The notes under the pieces are model-generated. The model was not told where the DNA came from and made no database searches. It saw only the letters and a program-made list of their open reading frames with translations. Below are positions 45,501 through 53,700 of a DNA stretch of 64,000 nt, in pieces. Source of the stretch: Dyella japonica DSM 16301. GTDB taxonomy: Bacteria > Pseudomonadota > Gammaproteobacteria > Xanthomonadales > Rhodanobacteraceae. The DNA is taken from NCBI RefSeq assembly GCF_001010355.1, contig NZ_JPLA01000022.1, positions 1 through 64,000 of the forward strand, in the 5' to 3' direction. Position 1 is the first letter of the stretch. Every line of letters starts with the position of its first letter. The translations under genes were made by a program, and so were the position numbers.

Positions 45501-45906
45501 TGGCTATACATGGCGTTTCGGCAACGTTTTTCTCCAGCCGCAAGCCCAACTGGTTCATCTGGACTACAACGCCGATCATCTGCTTGATCACGCACAGACG
45601 GCTATTCGCGAAACCGGGTCGGACCATTGGATAGGGCGCCTTGGCCTGCGTGTCTTTGGTCCCACCGATTCCGGCTTGAGCCCTTACGCAGAAGCAAACT
45701 GGTGGCACAGCGATTCCCGTGCGGCCATCAGCTTCGATCAGCTCGTGGTGACATCCGGTGTGCCCAGAAGCTACGGCGAGGTCAACGTGGGCTTGCAAGG
45801 CATTCTCGCGAAAAACTGGGCCACCTGGTCCGCGGTGGGTGCCGAGTGGGGCAGTGACCATTATCGACATTTCCAGGCCAGCATCGGGGTGAAATATCAG
45901 TGGTGA
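33544..45906 (+). CDS. Giant autotransporter adhesin with ESPR and beta-strand repeats
   Basis: The 4120-residue protein begins MNRVYLIVWSRVRQGWIVAS with ELARHRGK following. This is a clear extended signal peptide region (ESPR), which fixes the start; GGAG lies upstream. The hydrophobic signal is near residues 80-103 (LVHRCVLCAFSLLLADSVM), with cleavage probable after ARA. The passenger is a beta-helix of dozens of autotransporter-associated beta-strand repeats (GAGTLVLTGANTFTGGTTIS type, about 50-60 residues each). It includes four long FWDG modules at nt 37.77, 40.54, 42.26 and 43.65 kb. The C-terminal 300 residues (from VRPEVGTYLDNQFAASRMF) form a type Va beta-barrel ending VKYQW. It should be a surface adhesin. 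The frame is intact over 12.4 kb. Confidence 0.93.
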   Translation: MNRVYLIVWSRVRQGWIVASELARHRGKTGSSATSCHSRNERRLASEDIRRTPIVGATCLRRSGGLMRSPKRVDSDRLGLVHRCVLCAFSLLLADSVMPARAQTALAAGQDIYTNGLNLGLYNLQLGGDVTWLTNFDVNSVARSNITIDGAGHVITVGPSSGQRMLSLYQNNTNIAITNATITSQPFTGPRNGLFLFNSSNVTTNLNLTGSTIQNIGPTDFNTYASADYGPFVSMRGGANSVLNINGGATGVTFTGNHGLADQPGVIGLYGSNTLNFTGNVTFNGNWTANYGGALTIYEATGETMNFAGPTVFSSNHSSVFGGAIDFWGGASTLTFNAPVTFSGNYVYGGTTFSATYPNHVTDQHSRGGAVNIGYLSPGSGSVNLVTNSTALFDGNFVIETKSGRNALGGAVSAYGNGSSYNYFMNFNGPTTFSNNYVYSTTGSGFGGAVYYDSGSAAVLNLGPGSSVINNYAETLGGAIYLQTGTINLKADGGDITFQGNRQGASFTSIAGGLYAPVVGSGTPNAIYLNSTGSLNLDATVGNFIQFYDPIASTAGASVTVNKTGAGTVIFHGNSSNPGDPTYNSTVLTNTNVNGGTFAFTDGVSYGGTSSGVFTVNNGGTVQGDDGSTLLSGTIAVNAGGTVATNGGIFNLNAGTGGITSTAGRFTGFGSITAPSISLSSSAANISTADVAGGNTLSLNTVLTNAGGLNKTGAGTLVLTGANTFTGGTTISGGALSVSSDANLGGAAGGLAFNGGTLLTTTGISSARPVNLIGNGTIDNGGNADTFSGVFSGAGSLTSLGAGTLVLAGDSTYTGGTTISAGTLQLGNGGTTGSIVGNVTDNAALVVNRSGNLMLTGIISGTGTFAQSGPGTVILTGDNTYTGNTLISAGTLQLGSNGTSGSIAGPITDNAALVIKRSDSVTLPGAISGTGSFTQSGAGSTIFTGNNTYAGGTTISTGTLQIGAGGTTGSVAGDVTDNAALVFNRSDALTYAGIVSSSGTLTQAGTGTLTLSGANSYRGGTFLNAGVLSVSSDGNLGATSGSLTFNGGTLQLGASFNTAATRAVALNGNGTIDTNGFSGTVPVGISGAGGLTKLGAGTLTLTGNSIYTGDTVISAGTLQLGNGGNAASVASAIVDNAALVINQSNIVTLPGVISGTGTLTQVGTGDTILTGNSTYSGATTISAGKLQLGNGGTNGSITGPIVDNAALAIDRSDSVTMPGAISGTGTLTQSGSGTLILTGADTYTGATAVNAGTLRVNGSIASPTTTVANGATLGGSGTIGGAVTIQTGAHLSPGNSPGTLTVNGNLVLMGGSFLDYELGQAGVVGGPLNDLTSVGGNLTLGGSLNVSVSSGGTFGPGVYRLISYAGTLTNNGLGFGTVPAGFTPNVDLLVQTAVPQQVNLINAQGLGPLTFWDGGNQALANNNVVNGGAGTWVTSVSDTSWTDSAGAVNGSWQPNGFAIFQGTPGTVTVDNSAGAVTFSGAQFAVNGYTITGQPLTTTTADTIVRVGDGTGAGAAMTATIGSVIQGSGGIDKTDLGTLVLSGANTYTGGTTVASGTLSIASNANLGNAAGALTFNGGTLLTTAGLASARTVNLAGSGTIDNGGNSDTFSSVIGGSGALTSAGAGTLILSADNTYTGGTTISAGTLQLGSGGTTGNVVGNVVDNGSLVFNHSNALTYAGVISGSGTMTKGGAGALTLTNANTYTGGTTIASGAGVLQIGNGGTTGSIAGNVTFAGSSATNIATLTFNRSDDMTFAGSVSGFGVINKINTNNLTLSGDVSTTYAVANAINVQSGTLTVTGTLGATSANGATTVASGATLNIGNGGTTGMVTAGNIVDNGAVFINRGDNVSLNTLIGGTGALTKLGTNVVTLTQNDTYTGLTTIASGTLQLGAVSTSGGVTGNILDNGILVYNRNASATYGGTISGTGSVVKQGANTWTLTGANTYTGGTTIASGTLSIASDNNMGDASGTLTFTSGTLLTTAGMTSARTVNMTGNGTINNGGNLDTFSGLFSGAGALTSTGAGTTILTANNTYTGSTTIAAGTLQLGNGGTSGSVAGNITDNSALVYNRSDAFIYNGIVSGSGGLTVATGRLALAGNNSFTGASTINAGATLQVGNSGASGSVVGSIVDNGQLLFQRSGAYTYAGAISGSGTLMQAGTGTTILTGTSTYTGATNVNAGTLRVNGSIASPLTTVFSGATLGGSGTLGGNVTVQDGGHLAPGNSPGTLTITGNLSLSNGSILDYELGKAGVPGGPLNDLTVVNGNLQLDGVLNVTASSGGTFGPGVYRVINYAGTLTNNGLDFGTVPAGFTPNVDLLVQTVVPHQVNLINTQALGPLTFWDGNDTALFNNNVVNGGTGTWLASAGDASWTDSTGAVNASWQPNGFAIFQGTPGTVTVDNSAAPVTFSGAQFVVNGYTLAGQPLTTNTADTIIRVGDGTASGLGMSAIVANVIQGSGGLDKTDLGTLILTADNTYTGGTTINSGVLQIGNGGLSGSVTGNIVNNGTLTYYRSDNGDTPYIISTPISGQGSIVFKGNGVSNESAYEVDTANSGFNQNVIVESGARLSLQFKSAGTGNGIVVEDGGGIWLAKGADYANPIAISGNGWLEPSGQLGAIRIADNSTASGPIFLNGNARIDAPFAHDTGTFSGVIDDLGRSFQLEKAGPGMVTFTGNNTYTGGTLLSEGTLQIGNGGTSGSVVGNLIDQGTLVFNRSDAASFAGIISGTGTVTQSGTGTLTFTGNNTYTGTTTVDPGTLLINGNQTAANGAVNVDSGATLGGSGTTGGNVTVADGGHLLGSQGLVFSMNQLALNPMSQVDINVTAPGTIGLFNINGNGGGTGAGNLVLDGSLNITATGTLGPGVYRVMNYSGALTDNRLAFGTVPSGFTPNVDLFIQTSVAQQVNLVNAQGVGPLNFWDGSNPALFNNNQINGGSGVWQAQILAGQVIDNWTDVAGAVNAQWLANGFAIFQATPGIVTVNNGAGAVTFSGAQFATDGYTVTGEPLTTTTADTIIRVGDGTALGAGMTATIGAVIQGSGGLHKTDLGTLALSGANTYSGGTTVGGGVLSIASDSNLGAANTALTLDGGTLLTTSAIDTPRAVTVGSSNGGFDNGGNVDTLSSAITGPGALRFAGSGTTTLLSDNTYAGGTTIAGGTLVLGNGGATGSVVGDIADNGALVLNRSGATAYGGVISGTGSLTTQTGTVTLSGANSYAGATTVNAGTLLINGTQSAATGAVFVGAGAALGGVGATGGNVSVADNGRLIGVQGQTLTMNSLTLNPLSHLDVSLADPSPQALFNVNGNAGGSGAGNLVLGGVLDITATGAFGPGLYRLINYTGALINNGLTFGTVPTNFTPNIDLLLQTSVAQQVNLVNTKGALLSFWDGNDNTLFDNGQVNGGSGTWLATTGESWTDSAGAVNGAWLKNGFAIFQGTPGTVTVDNSAGDVTFSGAQFALNGYTITGAPLTTGELDTVIRVGDGTAAGASMTATINAAIQGSGGLRKTDLGTLALGGANSYTGGTTIDAGTLSIGSDANLGDPAGSLTFNGGTLLLTGPVTTARSVVLNADSTINTQSDKNKFTHAITGAGGLTKQGSGALIFDGAATYGGSTEVAAGTLVVGDASHSQAVLGGGGGTVTVDANAALGGYGRVQASVLNNGTVGVGNALPVLANGPDATFTIAGPLDNRGTVSMINGVAGDRLVVSGGAYVSDGGQLQVESVLNDGGASGQTDQLVADAVVLGSGGPTRVNVQSVGAPPALLTTGDGIKVVDVGNAGTSAPGAFTLGNRVVTGPYEYQLFQGGVTNPGDGDWYLRDVAPSPQPPAPPVPIVRPEVGTYLDNQFAASRMFVGTLHDRQGDPDTVFGDASDIGPAWLRLDGGGTHYHSVNDLLHTNGNDVLLMGGVDLYHSHFADRSDALRVGVMMGYGRSTSNSSAAFNPAQSSGRVNGYNVGAYGTWFAHPDERIGAYVDTWAQYSDFSNRVEGSRGYTIHYDSHAWTASVEGGYTWRFGNVFLQPQAQLVHLDYNADHLLDHAQTAIRETGSDHWIGRLGLRVFGPTDSGLSPYAEANWWHSDSRAAISFDQLVVTSGVPRSYGEVNVGLQGILAKNWATWSAVGAEWGSDHYRHFQASIGVKYQW

Positions 45907-46621
45907 CACCAGCTGAAGGTCGGTTACGGCTACATGGGTCGCCTAGCTAAGTCCGGATATCGCCATTTTCGAAAGCAGCCTTCTGTTGCTACTACCTATA
46001 TCTACCCACCCACGCCGGGCTGATTCTCGTGCCCCAATACGCGAACGGCCTTGCACAGAAGCTTCAATATGGAGCACCGCCTCGGTCGCTATAGGTAAGT
46101 AATCTGCACGCCCCTGAGAATTGGAGCAGCTAGGCCTTGTCGGCCTGAAAAGACGGCGTTTCCACGGGGCCAGTAGGGCGTCCTGTTGCGTCAGCGCCAG
46201 AATGGCGAGGGGCCGCCGAGTGACGATCTGATCGGGTGACGCGCTTTGAAGTCCGCGCGTTCGCAGCGGCTGATAGCGGTTACCACTTTGCATCGAAAGT
46301 ACGGCATGCCAGTCCCACCAAACGTCGACTTTGATTTCCCGAGCTGGGCAATTGGACGTCACCCAGGCCGAATTTTACCGTTCATCCCGGGCCTAACGCG
46401 GGGAGGAGGTCAGATGCCAGATAGCTCTACTTCTTAGGCGTCTACGGTTCGGGGGAGCTTACGTGTGCGACCGCATATGCTGTTGCACGAAATTTTACTG
46501 CTTTGTAGCTACGTCCATCTGATAGCAGCAAGCGCCGCAGGGACCGGTTATGCAGTGCGCCTCTTGTTGGGACCTAAGTGAGGCAGCAATTCGACGAAGA
46601 TTCTGTCCCTAGTGAGGGGAG
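45907..46621. other. Intergenic, nothing recognised
   Basis: Short incidental frames occur on both strands, but none has protein-like composition with a ribosome-binding site. No mobile element was recognised. Confidence 0.4.
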
Positions 46622-47041
46622 CTATGGGCATCGGCCCCGCTCACCCGCATCTACCCAGCTCGCCTCAGCAATCTCGGCGAAGGGAACGACGATGGCAGAG
46701 TATGGTGCGCTGAATACTATCGCACGGACAATCCAGCCAGGCTCCTGAACGGCCCAATCCTCACACTCACCCAGAAAGACCAAGTCGGCGATAGCCGATT
46801 GCACGCCCAGCTCCTCGTGCAGTTTCCTAACAACTGCTTCGGCAGCCGTTTCGCCTAGTGCGATCTTTCCGCCTAGCTGAATAAAGGTATCTGTGTCGCG
46901 CTTGCGAACTAGGAGAGCTCGGCCGTCGCTGCGCCGCATTAGTGCGACCGCGATTTGGATGATGCCGTTACTAATCGAGCATGTCCGACCAGGGTTCCTG
47001 TTAAGTCCGCTCTGCGTTGCGACTTCAGCCGGTGAACGCAA
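46622..47041 (-). CDS. Nudix hydrolase with a variant box
   Basis: The 139-residue protein contains GGKIALGETAAEAVVRKLHE followed by ELGV. This fits the Nudix box GX5EX7REUXEEXGU except that the Glu after Arg is Lys. The preceding NGIIQIAVALMRRSDGRALL and VRKRDTDTFIQLGGK form the usual strand pair. Nudix enzymes hydrolyse nucleoside diphosphates linked to another group; the substrate is unknown. The metal-binding EE pair is intact, so activity is possible. The C-terminus (ASWVDAGERGRCP) is short, lacking the last helix usual in this subfamily, so truncation by a frameshift is possible. The gene is isolated between the two autotransporters. Confidence 0.7.
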   Translation of the reverse strand: MRSPAEVATQSGLNRNPGRTCSISNGIIQIAVALMRRSDGRALLVRKRDTDTFIQLGGKIALGETAAEAVVRKLHEELGVQSAIADLVFLGECEDWAVQEPGWIVRAIVFSAPYSAIVVPFAEIAEASWVDAGERGRCP

Positions 47042-47233
47042 CAGACCTTAGGCGCGCAGTTGTGAGGACTGTCATACTTGGCTGCGCACCAGCAGAAAGC
47101 AGTCATCACTGAGAGGCTTCTCCGCCACGTGTTAAATTATTCACGTTGACATCCTTAGGGAAGCCCTGATTTGCTGGCGAAGGTGTGTGTCTAGGAAACT
47201 CTGGCCGGTCCAAGCGGACATTTCAACTTAGCC

Positions 47234-47265
47234 TTGACAGGGGGGGGCGGGGCACGCGCTATTAT
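47234..47265 (+). promoter_or_regulatory. Candidate promoter with a G8 tract in the spacer
   Basis: TTGACA at 47234-47239 and TATTAT at 47260-47265 are separated by 20 bases, of which the first eight are G. The spacer is 3 bases longer than optimal. Loss of about three G residues would give the ideal 17. The next start codon is at 47298. Confidence 0.5.
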
Positions 47266-47297
47266 GAGGTGACAGGGGCCTCACTGACGGGATCGCA

Positions 47298-47573
47298 ATG
47301 GCGGATCCGCTGCCGACGACCCTCCAGCGCAAAGCGTTGGGCGCCCTCCTGACGGCCGCCTTCGGTGAGTTGCGCTACCTGCGCGGCGAGCAAGCGCACG
47401 ATCTGGCCGAGGCCCTTCGCCCCCTACCCACCGACATGGACTTCTACGGAGCCTGGAGCGTGCACGGCACCCGTCTGCGCTTGCAGCATTACCGCGCGAA
47501 GTATGCGGCGCACGCGGGCTTCGACTACGTGGGTGCCTTCGACGCCATTTTTCCGCCGAATCTATGGTCCTAG
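47298..47573 (+). CDS. Hypothetical protein upstream of the second autotransporter
   Basis: The 91-residue protein reads MADPLPTTLQRKALGALLTA, AFGELRYLRGEQAHDLAEAL and FYGAWSVHGTRLRLQHYRAK. It is a plausible helical cytoplasmic protein, but I do not recognise it. The ATG follows the G8-spacer promoter by 32 bases. The region between its stop (47573) and the autotransporter start (47751) has no obvious terminator, so read-through into the adhesin gene is possible. Confidence 0.55.
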   Translation: MADPLPTTLQRKALGALLTAAFGELRYLRGEQAHDLAEALRPLPTDMDFYGAWSVHGTRLRLQHYRAKYAAHAGFDYVGAFDAIFPPNLWS

Positions 47574-47750
47574 CCAAACTGGTCAGGGCGATGGCGCACC
47601 TTGTCCCCCGCCGAAACGACTGTCGTTCAGACACGTCTGGTCCAGTGCAGGTTTTTGTATCAACGGGATTCGCACTTCCATCACAAAAGCGATGTTATCT
47701 GGCGGATTCGAGGAAGGCGTCGAATACCAATTCGAGTGGGCCGGCCACAC

Positions 47751-50700
47751 ATGACACCGGTAGCCAGTCATACTTTTCATCCTCTGGCCGGCGCCATTAG
47801 GGCGTTGTTATGTCGTTCGCTATCCACATTACCCTGCCGAATGGTGGTAATAGCCGGTAGCTGTCTTGGCATCCCTGGCGTTGCTCTCGCGAACTGCGTG
47901 CTTCAGCCCGACGGGCTCACCGTTATCTGCGACACCTCGGCGCCTAATCCTTTTCCCAACAGCATCGCCGCCATTTCAGGCGGTGCCGGCACAGTGCTCA
48001 TTCCTACGAATGGCGCCACGGTGACGATCCGGGCAGGCGCCGGCCTAACGCCGAGCGGCGCTGCCGTTCAGGTGCAGAACAACAGCACGATCACCAACGC
48101 GGGCTCGATCACCACCAACTTCGTCAACGCCTACGGCATGTGGGCCGGCGACCCCAACAACTCAACCAGTACCACCGCCGGTTACGGCAACACGCTTGAG
48201 AATGACGGCAGCATCTCCACCAGCGGCAGCAACTCGGTGGGCCTGTTTGCGCGCACATACAACATGACAACAGGCAATACGCTGATCAATCGCGGAACCA
48301 TCAACACGTATGGCAGCATCTCCGGGACCGGTACGCGGGCCTCGTCAGCAGGCATCCGCTCGGAAAGCCTCGCACCCAGTACCATCCTCAACACCGGCAC
48401 GGTGGCCGCGCATGGCGCCTACGCGACCATCGGTACGTCGGGTGAAATAGCCGTTGGCGGCAATGGAATGTCGATGGCCGGACCGGGCACCTTCACCAAT
48501 GCCGCCGGCGCAAGCGTCAGCAGCGACAATGCCTATGGTTTCTACGCCAATGGCGCCAATGCGAAAGGCATCACCGTAATCAACGCTGGCACGATTCGCG
48601 GCGCCCTTGGTGCGATCGTGTTCAGTCCGGGGTTGTCGAACAACACCGTGGTGCTGCAGCAGGGCTCTGCGCTCACGGGCTCGGTGGACGGCGGCGCTGG
48701 CGGCACCAACAACACGCTGGTTTTCGACGGGCTGAAGTCGAATGCGTTCGTCAATACGATTGTGAACTGGCCCATGATCGCGTTGCGCAACATTGTTGCC
48801 CTGACGTTTACTGCACCCAGCTACGCGCTGACCAATCTAACGCTGGACGCCGGCACCGCTGCGACGTTTGCTACGCCTCAGTTGACGATCACCGGAACTC
48901 TTGTCGACAACGGCGCGCTCACTTTCGCCAGCGCGAGCAGCCTAGGCATCGCTGCACCCATCCAGGGCAGCGGCTCGCTCACCCAGAGTGGCAGCGGTAC
49001 GCTGACGCTTTCGGGTGTCGGTAGCTATACCGGCAACACGTTGGTCACGGCAGGAATCCTGCGTGCAGGGGTGGCAGGTGTGATGGCACCATCCAGCGCG
49101 TTCACCGTCAACGCGGGCGCGACGCTTGATCTCGGTGGCAGCAACCAAGCGACCGGCTCGCTATCGGGCGCAGGCGCCGTCACTTTGGGTGCCGGCACGC
49201 TCACTACCGGCGGATTGGGTACGTCGACGTTGTTCAGTGGTGTCATTAGCGGTAGTGGTGGCCTGACCAAGTCCGGCGGCGGCGTGCTTACGCTCAGCGG
49301 AACCAATACCTACACGGGTGCGACGACGATCAATCAGGGCGTGCTTGCCTTCTCCACCCCCAACAACCTGGGCACGCTGGGAAATCCAATCGTGTTCAAT
49401 GGTGGCACGCTTCGCTATCTGGCCGGAGCGTTCGGCTTTATCGGCCGCTCGGTTTCGGTACTCGCTGGCGGTGCCACGGTGGACAGCGACGGCTTCTCCA
49501 CGGAATTTCGTGGCGTCGCCAGCGGTGTCGGTGGGCTCACAAAGATCGGCGCCGGCACCATCGCGATCACCGGGGCCAATATCTATACCGGCGGCACCAC
49601 CATCAACGGCGGTGCCTTGCAGATCGGTCTCGCCGGGCCCACGGGCAGCATCGTTGGCAATGTCGTCGACAATGCGTCGCTGATATTCGACCGCACCAAC
49701 ACGTTGACATTTCCGGGTGTCATCAGCGGTACCGGGGCGGTATCACAGATTGGCAGCGGCACCACGATCCTCACGGGTGCCAACACTTACACCGGCGGTA
49801 CCACGATTTCCTCCGGAACGCTGCAACTGGGCAGTGGAGGAAGTACCGGCAGTGTCGCGGGCAACATCTCCGACAATGCCGTGCTCTCCTTCGACCGAGG
49901 CGACGCGTTGACTTACGGCGGCATGGTGAGTGGCAGCGGAGGCCTGTTGCAATCGGGAACCGGCACGCTGCTCCTTACCGGTGCGAGTACCTACACTGGC
50001 GCCACCGACATCAATGCCGGCACGTTGCGGGTCAACGGCTCTAACGCCAGCCCCCTTACCACCGTATTCAGCGGCGCTACGCTTGGTGGTAGCGGCACTA
50101 TCGGCGGGTCGGTGACTATCCAGAATGGCGGCCACATTTCACCCGGCAACAGCCCCGGCACGTTGACGATGAGTGGCAACCTGTTGCTGTCGCCCGGTTC
50201 GGTGCTCGACTACGATGTGGGCCAGGCGAATGTTCCGGGTGGGCCGCTAAACGACCTGCTCAATGTCGGAGGCAATTTGCAACTGGATGGCACCCTCAAT
50301 CTCACGCGCGCGCCGGGTGGCACGTTTGGCCCAGGCGTTTACCGGTTGATCAACTACAGCGGCACGCTGACCAACAACGGCCTCGCCTTCGGCACCGTGC
50401 CGGCGGTCTCTACGTCGAATGTCGATTTGCTGGTGCAAACGGCCGTGCCACAGCAGGTGAATCTGGTCAACGCGCAGGCGCTGGGGCCGCTCACTTTTTG
50501 GGACGGCAGTAACAGTGCGCTCTTCGACAACGATCAGGTCAATGGCGGCGCGGGAATATGGTTGGCGTCGGCGAGCAATGCGTCTTGGGCCGATGTCCAT
50601 GGCGCAGTGAATGCGCCATGGACGTCGAATGGCTTTGCCATCTTCCAGGGTACGCCGGGCACAGTAACCGTTGACAACAGCGCCGGTGCGGTGACGGTCG

Positions 50701-53700
50701 CAGGCGCGCAGTTCACTGTGAATGGCTACTCAATCACGGGTGCACCGCTGACAACGGGCACCGCCGACACCATCGTGCGAGTAGGCGACGGCACATCGGC
50801 AGGGGCAAGCATGACTGCGACGATCGACGCCGATATCCAGGGCGCCGGCGGCCTCGACAAGACCGACTTGGGCACGCTCATCGTCACTGCCGACAACACC
50901 TACACGGGTGGCACGACGATCAGCGGCGGTGTGCTGCAACTTGGCAACGGAGGCACCAGCGGAAGTGTCGTCGGCAACATCACGAACAACGCGTCGCTGG
51001 TGTTCAATCGCGGTGATGTCGTGACCTACGCAGGGATCGTGACTAGTACAGGTGCACTCACGCAGGCGGGACCGGGGACCACCATCCTGACCGGCGAAAA
51101 TACATACACCGGGGTCACCAACATCTCGGCGGGCACGCTCCAGCTTGGCAATGGTGGAAGCACGGGAAGCCTTGTCGGTCCTGTCGTGGACAACGCGGCG
51201 CTGGTGATCAGTCACGGAAACAGCGTGACGCTGCCGGGCATGATTTCGGGCACCGGTACGCTGACACAATCAGGTTCCGGCACCGCTATCCTCACCGGCG
51301 ACAATACGTACACGGGCAGCACCACGATCCGCAGCGGCATCTTGCAGCTCGGCAATGGCGGAATAACCGGAAGTGTCGCGGGCAACATCTCCGACAATGC
51401 AACACTTGTCTTCGATCGCAGTGATGCGCTGACCTACGGCGGCGTGGTAAGTGGCAGCGGAACGCTTACGCAATCGGGCTCTGGCACACTGCTGCTCACC
51501 GGTGCGAACACATACGCCGGCACCACCAACGTCAACGCCGGTATGCTGCGGGTCAATGGTTTCATCGCCAGTCCACTTGCCACCGTATTAGACGGCGCTG
51601 CGCTCGGTGGCAGCGGCACAATAGGCGGATCGGTGACGATCCAGAACGGTGGTCACCTCGCTCCAGGCAATAGTCCCGGTACGCTGACCATCGGGGGAGA
51701 TCTCTTGTTGTCGAGCGGCTCGATGCTCGACTACGAACTGGGCCAGGCGAATGTGCCGGGCGGAGCGCTCAACGACCTCACGTCCGTTGGCGGCAACATC
51801 GTGCTCGACGGCTCGCTGAATGTGACTGTGTCCGCCGGTGGCACCTTTGGCCCTGGCGTGTACAGGCTGATCAATTACACCGGCACGCTGGCCGACAACG
51901 GCCTTGCCTTCGGCACCGTGCCAGCCGGCTTCACGCCGAATGTTGATCTGCTGGTGCAAACCGCCGTGCCGCAGCAGGTAAACCTGGTCAATACGCAGGC
52001 GCTGGGGGCGCTCACTTTCTGGGATGGCAACAACAGCGCGCTATTCAATAACCGGCAAGTCAATGGCGGCTCCGGCACGTGGCTGGCATCGGCCTCTGAC
52101 GCGTCGTGGGCGGATAGCACTGGCGTGGCGAACGCGTCGTGGCCAGCAGATGGTTTTGCCATCTTCCAGGGCATACCAGGCACGGTGACTGTGGACAACA
52201 GCTCGGGTGCGGTGACGTTGAGCGGCGTGCAGTTCACGGTGAATGGCTACACGATCACCGGCGCCCCCCTCAAGACGAACACGACCGACACCATCGTGCG
52301 TGTGGGCGACGGTACGCTCGCGGGCACAGGGATGAGCGCGACGATCGGCGCCGTGATCCAGGGCACTGGCGGCCTTGACAAGACCGACCTTGGCACGCTC
52401 ATTCTCGCTGCCGACAACACTTATACGGGTGGCACGACCATCAGCAGCGGCGTGCTGCAGCTTGGCAACAATGGCACCAGCGGAAGTGTCATCGGCAACA
52501 TCACGAACAATGCATCGCTCGTGTTCAATCGCAGTGACGCTGCGACTTACGCCGGCATCGTGAGCGGTATTGGTGAACTGACGCAGGCAGGAAGCGGCAC
52601 CACCGTCCTGACCGGCCATAGCACATACACCGGGCTTACCACGATTTCCGCAGGCATCTTGCAGTTGGGTGATGGCGGTGCGACGGGCTCCATCGCGGGG
52701 CCGGTAACGGACAATGCATCGCTGGTGATCAATCACGCCAACCTGGTCACGTTGCCTGGCACGATTTCCGGCACCGGCTCGCTCATTCAGCAGGGTCAGG
52801 GAACCACGGTGCTTGCCGCGGACAATACTTATGTCGGCGGCACGACCATCGCGGCAGGTACGCTGCAGTTGGGCAACGGAGGTACCAGCGGCAGCATAGC
52901 CGGCAACATCATTGACAATGCCACGCTTGTCTTCGACCGCAACGACACGGTGACCTACGGCGGCGTGGTCAGCGGCAGCGGGACCCTGACCCAAGCGGGC
53001 ACAGGTACGCTGGTGCTCAGTGGCGATAACAGCTACACAGGCGTCACAACCATCGCGAGCGGCGTGCTTCAGATTGGCGATGGCGGAAGCACGGGGTCGA
53101 TCGCCGGCCCCATGGTGAACAACGGCGGCCTGCAGTTCAATCGTGGTGACAGCCTGAACTACGCTGGCACCATCAGCGGTAGCGGCTGGGTACGCCAGTT
53201 CGGTAGCGGCACGACGACGTTGACTGGCACCAACAGCTTCACCGGCGGAACCTTCGTCGACGCCGGCACGCTGGCGGTTGGTGCCGACAACAATCTTGGC
53301 GATCCATCCGGCGCAGTGACCTTGAACGGTGGCACCTTGCAGCTGAATGCCGCCTTCGACAGCGTGCGCAGCCTGGTGTTCGACGCTGCAGGCGGCACTA
53401 TCGCAACGACCAATCGCAACAAGTTTTCCGGATCTGTGACCGGCATAGGCGGACTGACCAAGACCGGTGCCGGTGTGCTGGTCTTCAACACCACCGCCAA
53501 CTTCGCCGGCCCCACGCGTGTGGCCGCCGGTACTTTGGCGGTGGGCGATGCGGCGCACGCCAGCGCGCAATTGGCCGGTGGCGGATACGTCAACGTGGAT
53601 CTCGGCGCGGCGTTCGGCGGCTATGGCAGCGTGACGGGAGATGTCGACAACGCTGGCACGCTGGGTGTCGGCAACGCCTTGCCGGCGTTTGCCCATGGCC

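Noticed and set aside
35358..45909. Many long minus-strand ORFs under the first autotransporter, up to 380 codons.
   Set aside because: They mirror the repeats and GC-biased codon use of the plus-strand gene, lack ribosome-binding sites and match no protein family.
52041..53696. A 551-codon minus-strand ORF under the second autotransporter.
   Set aside because: Shadow of repetitive high-GC coding sequence on the other strand, which has an intact signal, passenger and barrel.
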